Notes under the pieces: model-generated | Databases searched by the model: none | The model's input: the letters and a program-made list of their open reading frames with translations, nothing else | What the model was told of the DNA's origin: nothing | Made by a program: the position numbers and the translations under genes | Source: Deltaproteobacteria bacterium UBA4427 | GTDB taxonomy: Bacteria > Myxococcota_A > UBA9160 > UBA4427 | Direction of reading: 5' to 3' | Assembly (NCBI GenBank): GCA_002390675.1 | Contig: DGPZ01000089.1 | Location: 1 to 59,940 of the forward strand | DNA length: 59,940 nucleotides | Part shown: in pieces, positions 1-10,100 of the stretch | Numbering within the stretch: the first letter of the stretch is position 1 | Layout of the letters: each line of letters begins with the position of its first letter

Positions 1-56
1 GCGCAGCGCCGAGTAGCGCAGCGCTATTGGAACCGTACATTCCTCGTTCGCCGGCG

Positions 57-632
57 TTAGCGGGGATCCGCCCGGTACAATCGGTCGCCGGGCTCCTCGC
101 GCTGGGCGCGGCCAGTCAACAACTCGCCTACTCCAACGACCGCGCTATGGGAAGAAGACTCAGCCGCCGCGCGGCCTCCTTCCTTACCTGAATATTTCCG
201 GTCGCGGCCGGACTTTACGAGTGCGTATTCTGGAGAATCGTGCGGGACGTGAACGAGTTCCGCCTCGACTCGCTTTGAATCGATACGGATGACGACGCGG
301 CTATCGCGCTCGATCTGTTGCGGCCAGCGGTTGAGTTGTCCATCGATGCAGTCGAGGTCGCAGGCGACGTAGGGCACGCCGTTGTAGACGCTGAACCAGA
401 GTGTTCGCGAGCTCGCAGCGCCCACGATTTCCATTTCGAGTTCGTGCAGGGCGTCGAGTTCGGTCCATGGCATGTTGGCGAAGTGGACCTGCTCGCCGGT
501 GCGCAAGGGCCCTCCGGCGAAGACGAAGACCGGACCGTCAGCGTTGGAGATCAGAAACATGCCGCCGGCGACTATTGTGAAGAGCGTGGCGATTGCGATG
601 GCGAGCTTGCCTAATCGTCGCTTCATTTGCAT
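57..632 (-). CDS. Membrane-anchored protein, possible flavin/F420 split-barrel fold
   Basis: About 191 residues. A basic N-terminus leads into one hydrophobic segment (roughly residues 10-30), which suggests a signal anchor facing the periplasm. The middle carries a pattern like the PPOX/deazaflavin split barrel (WFSVYNG, then W-PQQIE-DSRVVIRI). That assignment is by eye and tentative. The last 40 or so residues are charged and low-complexity, without recognisable structure. I chose the start at 632 because GGAGG lies about 10 bases upstream; ATGs at 650 and 626 are alternatives. Neighbouring genes also have flavin/F420-type folds, which fits. No catalytic residue can be named. Confidence 0.5.
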   Translation of the reverse strand: MQMKRRLGKLAIAIATLFTIVAGGMFLISNADGPVFVFAGGPLRTGEQVHFANMPWTELDALHELEMEIVGAASSRTLWFSVYNGVPYVACDLDCIDGQLNRWPQQIERDSRVVIRIDSKRVEAELVHVPHDSPEYALVKSGRDRKYSGKEGGRAAAESSSHSAVVGVGELLTGRAQREEPGDRLYRADPR

Positions 633-1236
633 AGCGTTATCGGCCTCCAAGATGTTGTTTTAGCGATGATGTGAATTCTGAGTTGGAGCGCCTTATGCTC
701 TCGTCCCAGCCGCGTCCCGGCCCAGTGTTGTGCAACAAGCAGTTGATAGCCAATGTCTGGTTCCTGCTTCCCAACAACTCAAGCGTAGCGCTCTCGCCAG
801 GCGCCGGGTTCATGATCTGCCTGCGACGGCCCCCAACCTGACACGAGACGTATAAAGTTGGAACAGGCGAGAGACCAATGCGAACCTCGGTTTCGAGCCA
901 GGTATGTGTCGCCGCAACTAGGCTGTCTCGAGTCCGTAGAGGTCCAGCACGCCAATGGCGATGGCGTTGGCTATGCCGAGAGACGACCACGCGCGTGACG
1001 CGTGAAGGATAACTACCAGGATGACGAAAGTGGATTTGGGATCACCCGACTCCGACGCGCAATATAATGAACGAGTCATCTACGTGCGGATCAATCGTGT
1101 GGAACCACGAAATTCGATCGCCGGGGCAAATGCGAACACAGGCTCCAGGTACTGGAGTGCGGCGTTGGGGGGGAGTTGCATGGCTGGGGCGAAGCGTAGA
1201 TAGTGGGCACTGGATAACAGCAAGGAGATTTTTTAG
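633..1236. other. Intergenic stretch, no confident gene
   Basis: About 600 bases between a minus-strand gene and the luciferase-like gene. Short open frames exist on both strands, but their translations are compositionally odd and have no convincing ribosome binding site. It holds an inverted repeat at 988-1004 (CACGCG, 5-base spacer, CGCGTG) and a TATAAT at 1063-1068. The TATAAT could be a -10 box for the gene at 1237, but I see no well-spaced -35 element. Confidence 0.4.
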
Positions 1237-2091
1237 ATGAAGTACGGCATCAGCATGTTTCCCACCGACTACTCGGTCTCACCTGGAACCTTCGCGCGAG
1301 CGATTGAAGAGCGAGGCTTCGAAAGCTTCTGGGTACCCGAGCATTCCCACTTTCCCGTTTCAGATATGACGCCTGGACGAGACTTGGGTGGCCTCCCGAA
1401 CATGTACTACGACGTAGTCGATCCTTTTGTCGCACTGGCGATGGCTGCGGAGGCTACGGATCGGATCCGGCTAGGAACGAGCATCTGCCTGGTCGTGCAA
1501 CGTGACCCCATCCAGACCGCGAAGATTATTGCCAGTCTCGATGCTTTGTCGGGTGGGAGAGTGGATTTCGGTGTCGGCGGAGGCTGGAATCCTTTCGAAA
1601 TTGGTCAGCACGGGACGGAATTTCCTACGCGCTTCAAGTTGATGCACGAGCGGATCGAAACTATGAAGCAGCTCTGGACCGAAGAGAAGGCCGAGTTCAA
1701 GGGGGAACATGTCACTCTTGCGCCGAGCTTTGCGTGGCCGAAACCGTCGCAGAGCCCCCATCCGCCAATTCACGTCGCTGCGAATGCGCCCAAGGGATTC
1801 GGGCGTGTCGTGGCATATGGCGATGGATGGTTTCCGATGCCAGGCGAAGATGCGGAGGCTTCGATTTTCTCTCAGATTCCCGAGCTGCACCGGCGACTAA
1901 CGGCGGCAGGGCGTGACCCCAAGAGCGTTGAGATCAGCGCGTATTGGATGCCTCCGGAAGAAGCTCTGATTGCGCGGGCTAAGGAAACTGGTGTTGATCG
2001 CGTAATCTTTATGGTCGATCCAGTTGCTGAGCCTGAAGCACTTGAGGCGCTTGACGAGCTGGCCAGGTTTGTTTTGCGGTGCGAAAGCTAG
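1237..2091 (+). CDS. LLM-class (luciferase-like) oxidoreductase, probably F420-dependent
   Basis: A 284-residue bacterial-luciferase-like TIM-barrel protein. Visible family features are the N-terminal FP-DYSVSP strand, WVPEHSHFP, the RIRLGTSI segment, the SGGRVDFGVGGGWNP turn and the PIHVAANAP strand. Together these are typical of the F420-dependent LLM subgroup rather than FMN-dependent alkanal monooxygenase. Such enzymes pass hydride between F420 and varied organic substrates in the cytoplasm; the substrate cannot be read from sequence. AAGGAGA about 7 bases upstream fixes the start. It converges with the DUF427 gene, leaving only about 11 bases between stops. A second enzyme of this class lies at 37050. 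Confidence 0.9.
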   Translation: MKYGISMFPTDYSVSPGTFARAIEERGFESFWVPEHSHFPVSDMTPGRDLGGLPNMYYDVVDPFVALAMAAEATDRIRLGTSICLVVQRDPIQTAKIIASLDALSGGRVDFGVGGGWNPFEIGQHGTEFPTRFKLMHERIETMKQLWTEEKAEFKGEHVTLAPSFAWPKPSQSPHPPIHVAANAPKGFGRVVAYGDGWFPMPGEDAEASIFSQIPELHRRLTAAGRDPKSVEISAYWMPPEEALIARAKETGVDRVIFMVDPVAEPEALEALDELARFVLRCES

Positions 2092-2102
2092 GCCTGTCAT
2101 AT

Positions 2103-2657
2103 TTATAGCCCGTCGCACCCCGGTTCTCCCTTGATCGGCCCGACTATGTTGTTCGTAACCCAGCCGCCGTAGTAGCCACCTGGCTGCGCGCGGACTCGCT
2201 CGTCGTTGATGAAGCATGCTATGCGGCCTGGGTAGAATGCGTACCATCCTGCAATGGCTTTGAACTCAGGAAAGACGCGCGGGTAGACCCAGGCTACGGA
2301 CTGTCGGCCATCCACTAACCGAAGGTCCACGGCCATACCTTTCCATTCGCAGGAAGAGGTTTGGCCGGTCTCAGCAAGCTGATCTACGTCGACGTCATCT
2401 GGCGGGATGTAGTAGGTCGGCGGACTCGCTGTTTCGAGGACGCGAATGGCACGAACGGTTGAGGCAAGAACCTGCTTGTCGGTTCGAACCACGACGCGTC
2501 GCGGATCGGGAGCGAGGCTTGGCGGTCTCGGGTAGTCCCAAACAGATTCCTGGTCGACGCCGGGAACGACGGCGAAAGGCGGTCGGACGCTGCCGCGGTA
2601 TTTCCACGCGGCGCGATGTGATCGGATTCGTTTGTCGGATTCGAGGAATGGAGTCAT
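2103..2657 (-). CDS. DUF427 domain protein
   Basis: 184 residues from the chosen ATG at 2657; the open frame extends upstream to 2753. The sequence matches the DUF427 pattern: RVVVRTDKQVLASTVRAIRVLET, then TYYIPPDDV, a CEWKG-A centre, VAWVYP and a GWYAFYPGRI end. DUF427 proteins are small, beta-rich and biochemically poorly defined. They often sit near redox or secondary-metabolism genes. The start at 2657 has a GGAAA-like element upstream and removes an unrelated Ser/Thr-rich leader. Function is unknown beyond the family. Confidence 0.8.
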   Translation of the reverse strand: MTPFLESDKRIRSHRAAWKYRGSVRPPFAVVPGVDQESVWDYPRPPSLAPDPRRVVVRTDKQVLASTVRAIRVLETASPPTYYIPPDDVDVDQLAETGQTSSCEWKGMAVDLRLVDGRQSVAWVYPRVFPEFKAIAGWYAFYPGRIACFINDERVRAQPGGYYGGWVTNNIVGPIKGEPGCDGL

Positions 2658-2935
2658 GTCTATGACCGTGTCATTTCCAGCCGGGCAACCATCGCGCCGG
2701 GTCGTTGAGTTCGTTTTCAGACACGATTTTAGATCGTTTAGAGATGACTGCACACAATTCGATCGTTCTCACGGCGGTACCGTTATTCAACTTGGAACTC
2801 GAGACGATGCGCCTGACTATGAAATGCTTTTCTCTCTTGACCGGGTCGAGATCCGTCCACTTCGAGTCTACGAGATTCTTCGTCTGCGTTTTTTTCATGT
2901 GCAATCTCACAGTGAGTTGATGTCGGACGCCTGAG

Positions 2936-3385
2936 CTAAGGCGCCATTCGTTTCCTGTAGTCCCAGCTCGTTACCCAGCTCGGTTCGATTTTAATGCAAA
3001 CTTCGTCCGCCGATCGCCGTCGTAGCCATTGCTTGAATGGAGTTTCTTCGTCGCCAAGGAAGCGAGAAGAAACCTGTTCCAGCAGTTCTGCTGCCCCGAG
3101 CGACGTGACGGTGGCAAGTCCTCTGCCTCGAAGACCAAAATACGGCGGGTCGTTTGTGGAGAGTTCAAATGCGCATCGGCCGTCTCTTTCGAGGTGTCGA
3201 GTGATTACGGCCTGCTTTTGAGTGGCGCAGAGTATCTGCCCGTCGCGGAACTGATACCAGAGCGAGCAGATGAGCGGGAAACCCGAAGCTGTCGTGACTG
3301 CGATCCGCAAAGGGCCATCAAATGATTCGAGAAAGTCTGTGGCTTGTGATGCGGACCAAGCGCTCTTTGGGCTGAGCGTTTTCAT
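2936..3385 (-). CDS. Pyridoxamine 5'-phosphate oxidase-like split-barrel protein
   Basis: 149 residues starting at MKTLSPKSAW, with an ideal AAGGAG about 7 bases upstream of 3385; the longer open frame to 3535 is not needed. The pattern is that of the PPOX/FMN-binding split barrel: LRIAVTTASGFPLICSLWY, a DGQILCAT strand, then RCAFELSTNDPPY-GLRGRG. It probably binds FMN or F420 and acts as a small cytoplasmic reductase; the substrate is unknown. It lies about 50 bases downstream of the NAD(P)-binding gene on the same strand and is probably co-transcribed with it. Confidence 0.8.
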   Translation of the reverse strand: MKTLSPKSAWSASQATDFLESFDGPLRIAVTTASGFPLICSLWYQFRDGQILCATQKQAVITRHLERDGRCAFELSTNDPPYFGLRGRGLATVTSLGAAELLEQVSSRFLGDEETPFKQWLRRRSADEVCIKIEPSWVTSWDYRKRMAP

Positions 3386-3435
3386 TGAGTAATCTCCTTG
3401 GGGCGGAAAGGTGCAAAAAACAAAGTGACTATTTG

Positions 3436-4860
3436 TTAGGCAGAGCACCTTTGAGCCGAGCGGGTTAGCCAAAACTGATAGGCTGCCATGACGGCTCGAT
3501 GTAGGGGGGCTTGCGTCACGGTGTAGAGCCACCACGGAAGACTTGGCTCGAAGTCTTGGAGGGCCGCGAGGACACTCTCTCCGTCAGGGGTTGTCCGGAA
3601 TTCGAGGCGCGGCTGACCCGCTGGAGCAGGTGCCGCGAGAAGCCCCCCAGCAACATAAAAGATCACACGATCAGTTTCCGTAACGACTCCGGATTGTTGC
3701 TGGCCTAGGTCGAGAATGAGGAGCGGCTTGTCAATGCTTCGAAGGCGTAGCGTGACCCGATCGTCAGCGGTGTCAACGATGATCAGCCAGGGTGCAAATC
3801 GCTCAAGCCATTTCGGATACTCGTGGGCGACCCAGGTGGCATCACGTCCGGCGGGTAAGTTGAAGCGTTGGATGGAACGCGCGATGGGGCGTTTCCAGAC
3901 TCTTGAGCGATGAAGCGACTTCGCCAGCGCTTCTTTGAAGGGAGCCCCAACGTGGCCCATCTCATTCTGCAGCCACGGATCTGTGACGACCATAGGATGA
4001 CGAAGACTTTCGATGAGGGGTCGCACTAGGCTTCGAGGTGATCCCGTCACGATCGAGACCCAGAGTTCGGAGAGAGCGGGGGTCACGAGCGGGACTGGCA
4101 GCATAGGGCGGCGGCGCTCAAGCACACTGGAGGTGGCCTTCATCATTTGTCGATAGGACATCACATCGGGGCCGCCGACCTCAGCGATCCGGCCCGAAGT
4201 GGATGCGTTGAGACAGCAGTATTCAAGGATCTCAATCACGTCAGACAGGCCAATCGGCTGAGTTTTAGACAAAGTCCAACTTGGGCACACCATGAGCGGA
4301 AGCCGCTCTACTAGGCGCACAAGCAGATTGAGTGAGGAACCTTCGGCTCCAACTATGAGCCCCGCGCGGATTGCGGTTACGGGGACTCCATGCGCAGCCA
4401 AAGCGTGTTCCACTTCCAAGCGACTCTGCAGGTGAGGGGAGAGCCCTCGGCTTGGGTCGGACGGAAGTAGGCCGCCGAGATATACGATTCGCTTTACGCC
4501 CGCTTGTCGGGCGGCTCGAGCGAAATTGTCCGCGAGAAGCAGGTCCAGATTTTCGAAGGAGCCTTGAGTTAGTCGTGCATTTGGGCTCATCGAGTGGACA
4601 AGGTAGACGGCGACGTCTGCACCCTTGAGTGCCAGCTCGGTTTCCGGAATAGAAAAGAGGTCACACCGCCGCCGCTCGATGCCTGCGTTTCCGTTTTCGA
4701 TTAAGTCCGACGGAGCCCCAGAGGGCGGCGGGAAGCGGCGCCCTAACGCTACTACACGAGTCTTCGACTCGAGCGCTTCGCAGAGGGCGCTTCCAACGAA
4801 TCCCGCGGCGCCAGTGATTGCGACGCAGGACCTATTTGAATCGTTCACGTTTGATTCCAA
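3436..4860 (-). CDS. NAD(P)-binding Rossmann-fold protein (SDR/NmrA-like) with extra C-terminal domain
   Basis: 474 residues. The N-terminal half is an atypical/extended SDR: TGAAGFVGSALCEAL (dinucleotide loop, residues about 16-30), a DVAVYLVHSM strand, KRIVYLGG, and AIRAGLIVG with a conserved PIGLSDVIEIL segment. The C-terminal 150 residues form a second domain rich in aromatic and Trp residues (LPWWLYTVTQAPLHRAVMAAYQFWL) whose family I do not place firmly. Proteins of this layout are often annotated as NAD(P)H-binding epimerase-like enzymes of unknown substrate. It is probably first in an operon with the PPOX-like gene. It is divergent from tamA, with about 360 bases between. Confidence 0.8.
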   Translation of the reverse strand: MESNVNDSNRSCVAITGAAGFVGSALCEALESKTRVVALGRRFPPPSGAPSDLIENGNAGIERRRCDLFSIPETELALKGADVAVYLVHSMSPNARLTQGSFENLDLLLADNFARAARQAGVKRIVYLGGLLPSDPSRGLSPHLQSRLEVEHALAAHGVPVTAIRAGLIVGAEGSSLNLLVRLVERLPLMVCPSWTLSKTQPIGLSDVIEILEYCCLNASTSGRIAEVGGPDVMSYRQMMKATSSVLERRRPMLPVPLVTPALSELWVSIVTGSPRSLVRPLIESLRHPMVVTDPWLQNEMGHVGAPFKEALAKSLHRSRVWKRPIARSIQRFNLPAGRDATWVAHEYPKWLERFAPWLIIVDTADDRVTLRLRSIDKPLLILDLGQQQSGVVTETDRVIFYVAGGLLAAPAPAGQPRLEFRTTPDGESVLAALQDFEPSLPWWLYTVTQAPLHRAVMAAYQFWLTRSAQRCSA

Positions 4861-5218
4861 TTACCGGTCTAGCCGGCGGCGCAATCCGCATACAGGAGCG
4901 AGGTGCGAAGCTTTGTAGAGATCCGTGCAGCGAGGCGATTCTATCTGCCGAGCACCCGAAGAGCGAGTCTACCTTTCAGAACGTCAGGTGGGGCCGGGAG
5001 ACCGAGTACTCGACCCGGGGCAATGCGAAGCTTGTGGAGTTGAGAAAGATGATTCGGGCGAATTGCCTTGCACACGAGGTTCCCTGGAATTCGCTGGACA
5101 GAAAGCGGTGGATCTGGTTTAAGGATCTGCCGCTCCCTGCCGGATCCTGTCCCGCCGAATCGGGTACGCTCCGGTGATGCTGCTGTGCTTGCCGAGCCCA
5201 GTTCTGAGAGCGTACTGA
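4861..5218. other. Divergent intergenic region
   Basis: About 360 bases between the SDR-like gene and tamA. It must hold the promoters of both. I see no convincing -35/-10 pair and no strong hairpin. A short imperfect repeat (TGCGAAGCTT) occurs near 4904 and near 5024. Confidence 0.3.
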
Positions 5219-7111
5219 TTGCTTTCCTTACGCCGGTCCAATATTGCTCCTTGTTTTTCGCTACCGGCGGTCCTCGGACTTATGCTGCTTATGCCGTTGT
5301 GTCCGAATTTGGCCATCGCGGACCGTATGCCCGAGCAGTCCCAATGGGATTCGCTCAATCCGGATCTCGAATGGATGATCGGCGAAATCGAGATTACAGG
5401 AGCGAGCCATTTCAGTGCGAGGTCGCTCGATAAGAGAATGCTCTCGCGTGAGCGCCCGTGGTACACGCCTTGGCGCGCGCGACCCGAGTTCGATCCGGCG
5501 GTTTTCGAACGGGACATCGCAAGGCTCGTGCGGTTTTATGAATCCGAAGGGTTCTATAAGGCATTGGTTTCGTACGCTTGGAGCCAAGAGGAGCGTCGGG
5601 GTCGAATCCTTGTTGACTTAACGATCTCGATCGTCGAGGGGCCGCCTGCGGTCGTGGCCACGGTTGATCTCGAGGTTATTAAGACACTGGATAGGCCGCC
5701 TCAGCCGCTCGATGTCTCTGGTCCGTTTTCGCTCAAAACCGGCTCTACATTTCGAGAGGGCGACTACCGCGCGACTGCGGAGGAGATCGAACGCATTTAT
5801 CTCTCCGGGGGATTCCCTTGGGTGGCGGTCGAGCGATCCGCCCGAGTCGATACCGACCGCACCCAAGTCACTGCAGCATTTCGTGCCAAGCCGGGTCCGC
5901 ATGCCACGATTTCCTCAATCGAAATAGAGGGTGTGGAGCTGGTTTCTCCGGATCTGATCAGCCGAGAACTGACCTTCGCTGTGGGAGAACCATTCTCGAT
6001 TCAAGCCATCGAGGAATCCCGCACAAAGCTGCTCGCGCTAGGCCTCTTCGCCTCGGTGTCGATGGATTGGAGTGAGGAGGGTGGTCAGCTCGGAGTCACT
6101 TCAGTCCGCATCACTGTCAAAGAGCGCCCGCATCGTGAGATTCGAATTGGCGTCGGCTACAGCACTGAGGAAGAGGCTCAGCTGAGAGTGCGGTGGGGAG
6201 ATGACAATTGGTTCGGCAGCGGAAGAAGGACCGCGTTTACGGGGCGGTACTCGAGCGTCGTGCGGTCCCTTGACTATTCACTCATGCAGCCTCATATGTG
6301 GGAGCAGAACGATCGCGGTCTTCTTAATATTTCTGTGTTTCAAGAGACGGAACGCATGTACACGCGAAACTCTGTGCGTGCGAGGCCGGCCTTTGAACGG
6401 AAGTTCTCGACTCCGCTTGTCTTAAGCGTGGGGCTACAGGTCGAAACGACTCAGGTCAGAGATGTTGATTCTGAGCTTTCGCAACTGATTGGCGGAGTTC
6501 GAAGTGAAGGAATCCTACTAGGTCCTACGTTGTCTCTCGAATGGAGTCCCGTAGATAGCCTGATCCACCCGACTACGGGCTGGGTCGCAAGGCTACTTAC
6601 CGAAGCCTCGTCGACTGCGTTAGGCGCTACCTATGACTACTACAAAATGACCGCCTCGATTATAAGATATCACCCGCTGGGGCATTGGGGCGTGTTAGGA
6701 ACTCGCCTAAAAATTGGTGTGGCCGATTCACTCAGCGCTCCAGATCGATTACCAATCTTCAAACGACTCTATGCGGGTGGAGAAAACAGCGTGCGTGGGT
6801 ATCAGCGTCGCCAACTCGGACCGCGCGCGTCGAACGGCGATCCCTTAGGCGGCCGTTCTCTGATTGAAGGAGGCGTCGAGGCACGCATCCCGGTCTGGCG
6901 CGACCTTGGTGTAGTCGGCTTTTTCGACTTTGGGCAGGTATCACTCGATCGCTTCGATCTCATCCCCGACGATCTGCGGTATTCCGCAGGGCCTGGGCTG
7001 ATCTACGACACCCCATTTGGACCCCTAAGCCTTTATGCCGGATTCCCTCTGAATGAGAAGAGCATCGACCCCTCGTGGCAGTTGCACTTCAGCATAGGGT
7101 TCTTCTTCTGA
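5219..7111 (+). CDS. tamA: Outer-membrane Omp85-family protein TamA
   Basis: 630 residues with a signal peptide (about 1-34), POTRA repeats over about 50-300 (for example WMIGEIEITGASHFSARSLDKRML and ISSIEIEGVELVSPDLISREL), and a C-terminal 16-strand-type barrel. The VRGY motif of the family falls at residue about 525, and the last residues are aromatic (FSIGFFF), as expected for BAM substrates. TamA, with TamB, inserts or exports a subset of outer-membrane proteins and is implicated in lipid transport. The start is TTG at 5219, directly after an in-frame TGA, so translation cannot begin earlier; the ribosome binding site is weak. Its stop overlaps the tamB start by one base. Confidence 0.93.
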   Translation: MLSLRRSNIAPCFSLPAVLGLMLLMPLCPNLAIADRMPEQSQWDSLNPDLEWMIGEIEITGASHFSARSLDKRMLSRERPWYTPWRARPEFDPAVFERDIARLVRFYESEGFYKALVSYAWSQEERRGRILVDLTISIVEGPPAVVATVDLEVIKTLDRPPQPLDVSGPFSLKTGSTFREGDYRATAEEIERIYLSGGFPWVAVERSARVDTDRTQVTAAFRAKPGPHATISSIEIEGVELVSPDLISRELTFAVGEPFSIQAIEESRTKLLALGLFASVSMDWSEEGGQLGVTSVRITVKERPHREIRIGVGYSTEEEAQLRVRWGDDNWFGSGRRTAFTGRYSSVVRSLDYSLMQPHMWEQNDRGLLNISVFQETERMYTRNSVRARPAFERKFSTPLVLSVGLQVETTQVRDVDSELSQLIGGVRSEGILLGPTLSLEWSPVDSLIHPTTGWVARLLTEASSTALGATYDYYKMTASIIRYHPLGHWGVLGTRLKIGVADSLSAPDRLPIFKRLYAGGENSVRGYQRRQLGPRASNGDPLGGRSLIEGGVEARIPVWRDLGVVGFFDFGQVSLDRFDLIPDDLRYSAGPGLIYDTPFGPLSLYAGFPLNEKSIDPSWQLHFSIGFFF

Positions 7112-10100
7112 TGGCATTTAAGCACACGACCGAGCGGAGGGAGCCCGCGCCGAAAAAACCGGAAAACCGTGGAACCGGGGGGAACCGGATAGCCAGAACG
7201 TTTGGGATCGCGCTCTTGGCCCTACTGATCACGATTGCCTTAGTTCTAACGTCCTCGCCAATTCGGGATCTGCTGGTGACGGCTTCGATTGATCTCGCGA
7301 ACGATCGAATCGCGGGGGAACTCGAGGTTTCAGGATTCGAGGGATCACTTCTTGGGCGATTCACACTTTCTGACCTGACGCTTAGGCATGAGGGGCAGGA
7401 GATCGTACGTGTGGAGCGGGCGTCATTTTCGGTCGTTTGGCGCGCGCTGATTCGAGGACAACTTCATCTGCACGAACTCGAACTTTTGAGGCCGGTCGTC
7501 CATGGGGTACGAGATGAGGAGGCTGGCTGGAACCTATTAGATGCAGTCGGCTCCACTCCTCCAGATGAAGAGGTGGCCGAGGAAGCCGGAAAGGATTTAG
7601 TTGATCTGTCACTACAGATTGATGATCTGTCGATTGTCGACGGTGAGCTAAATCTAACTCTCGGGAACGTGAAAGAGGAATTGATCCGGCTGAGGGAGTT
7701 GGATTTCACGACGGCACTTTTCGTCGCCGGGGCTGACGCTAATGCGGCTGGCATTAAGCTTAAGGCTACCCTCCTGGCTTCGGGCCTTCCGCCGATATAC
7801 ACGCGACTGGGTGGGCAAGCCGGTATCGCGCAGGGTGAGCTATCGGTCGCGGTTGAGAGTTTTGAAGCGAATGGTGGGTCATCCCAGATTCGGGCACAGG
7901 GTGAAGTGACGCGGGGTGGCGAGGTCCATTTCGCAGTAGAGATGGCGAAGCTGGCCTATGAAGATCTCGAACAGATTCTCCCGGAAGGCGTGCCGGCACT
8001 CGACTATTCGGGGCATTTCAAACTCGACGGGGCCCGAGATGATGCGGTCTTTTCGGGCCGTTTGAGTACCAAAGTCGCCGGTATCCAGTGGCAAGGCGCG
8101 CTCAATCTATTGGACCTCGACCCAGCCCAGATGAAGGGCACGTTCGGCTTTGAGGCGACGGAAATCGGCAGGCTCCTTGGGCGCGAGGATATCAGCGGGC
8201 ATCTCGCCGGAACCGGCCTCTGGTCTGGCTCTGGTGGCAGCGGACAGCTGACATTGAGTCATGATGGCGGGGCACTCTCACTTGATTTTGACCTAACGCG
8301 TCAAAAGGAACAATGGGGCGTTGCGGGCCTAATAGAGTCGAGTGGCTTGGACCTCTCCCGAATATTAGTCACGCAACCACAGCTCGAGGGAGTTCTCGAA
8401 TCTAGTGGCCGCTTCTCAATTGCCGACATTCGCGGAGAAACTCCCCTTGCTGATGCGGCGCTTTCATTTTCAAGCTCGCGACTTGGTGGGGTAGCGATTA
8501 CTTCAGCAGAGCTCGTCGTGCAGGCCAATCGCGAATCGCTTCTCGTGCAGAAAATGTGGATCAACACGAGCGTGGGCCAAATTCGGTCAAACGGCAGAAT
8601 AGGGCTCGCTTCGAGTACGGCTGTGGATTTCGAAGCGCGGGTTGATGTGCTCGATGGAGCTCCGCTCCTGAAGCTGATTGGGCAGTCTGGCGAGGGAGAA
8701 CTGTATGGCCAGGTGAAGGTCGTCGGTGATCATCGTCAGATTCACGCTCTCGGAAATATCAGGGGCAGCCTGCTGGAGATCTCGAGCGCACGTGCGCGGG
8801 ACGCAACCCTCGACCTTGAACTTACGGGGCCGCTTTTGGGTCCAGTCACCGGGAAGATACGAGCCCGGGTCGGAGATATCGAAGCTGAAGGTTTCGCTGG
8901 CGACGCCGAGGTCGACCTAGAACTTGACGGGGATACCAAGCAGGGCGTGACCGCGGATTTCAGGCTCCAAGACGGTGCGCAGCAGCTTCATGGCTTGCAA
9001 CTCACAGGAGTATGGGACCAACAGCAATTTCAGGGGAGTGTGAATAATTTTTTGGTCTCGGCGCTCGGGAGTCAATGGCGCCTCGATGAGCCCACAGAGT
9101 TGTCATTCGCTGAGGACCACCTGGCGTTAGGCAATGCAGTTATTCGCTCTCAGGCGGGGACGGTCAAGGTGGGTGGTCGAGTATCTAGTGCTGGGTCTCA
9201 ACGCTTCAGCTTATCTCTGGAGGATGTGCGCCTCGCGCCTCTTCTTTCGCTCGCGGGCAGCGATCTCGAGGCGCGCGCGGGCCTGACTACCGATGTGAAT
9301 GTGACAGGCACCGCAGGAGCTCCGAAGATCGATATCCGACTTGACCTTAATGATTTGTGGGTACGCGATCTTTCGCTGGGCGGAATTCGGGTTGAAGGGC
9401 TCTACTCAGATGGCGTGACGAGGCTCACTTTGGGCGCCGGTCCGCCGCTCGCGCAAGAACTTCAGTCGACGTTCATGCTGCCCAGTCGAATTTCTTGGGA
9501 CACCGTGCTTGAAGCGAAGATGACCGGCCCTTTCCGACTCGACGGGGTCACAAGAGCGATCGACATTGAGAAGCTCGCGCCTTTCGTATCCGATCTCGCG
9601 ACCGAGTTGAGCGGGCGAGTGGACGCCGAGCTTTCCGTCACCGGAACACCTGACGAATTCACGCCGTCGTTCCGCGTGACCCTTGATGACGCGACGGTTA
9701 AGCCGCGAGCAACGGGTGTTCGAGTAGAGTCGATTACTGGGGTGATCTCATACTTGGGGAATGAGTTGGAGCTGGAGTCACTCACAGCCAGTGCGGGGGA
9801 GGGAAGGCTCGCCGCTTCCGCCAGCGGTCGTTTGAGCGTTGGATCCGTCAATTCCTCGGTCGCAAACGTCACGCTGACCCGGTGGCCAGTGATTCGATCT
9901 CGGCCCTATTCCCTGACAGCCTCTGGCGTGTTGGCCATCAAGCAGAGGAGGGCTGGGCCGATTCGAGTCGAGGGCACTGTCAATATCAATGATGGAACGT
10001 TTCGACCGGTGCTGGACTTTCTGGTAGAGACGCCGCCAGCCAGGGATCCCACAATCACATTTGAGGATGAAATTCCGACCAGCGATGCAGGCACGCCCGT

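Noticed and set aside
637..990. 117-codon minus-strand frame
   Set aside because: No ribosome binding site, no family resemblance and arginine-rich composition typical of a shadow frame.
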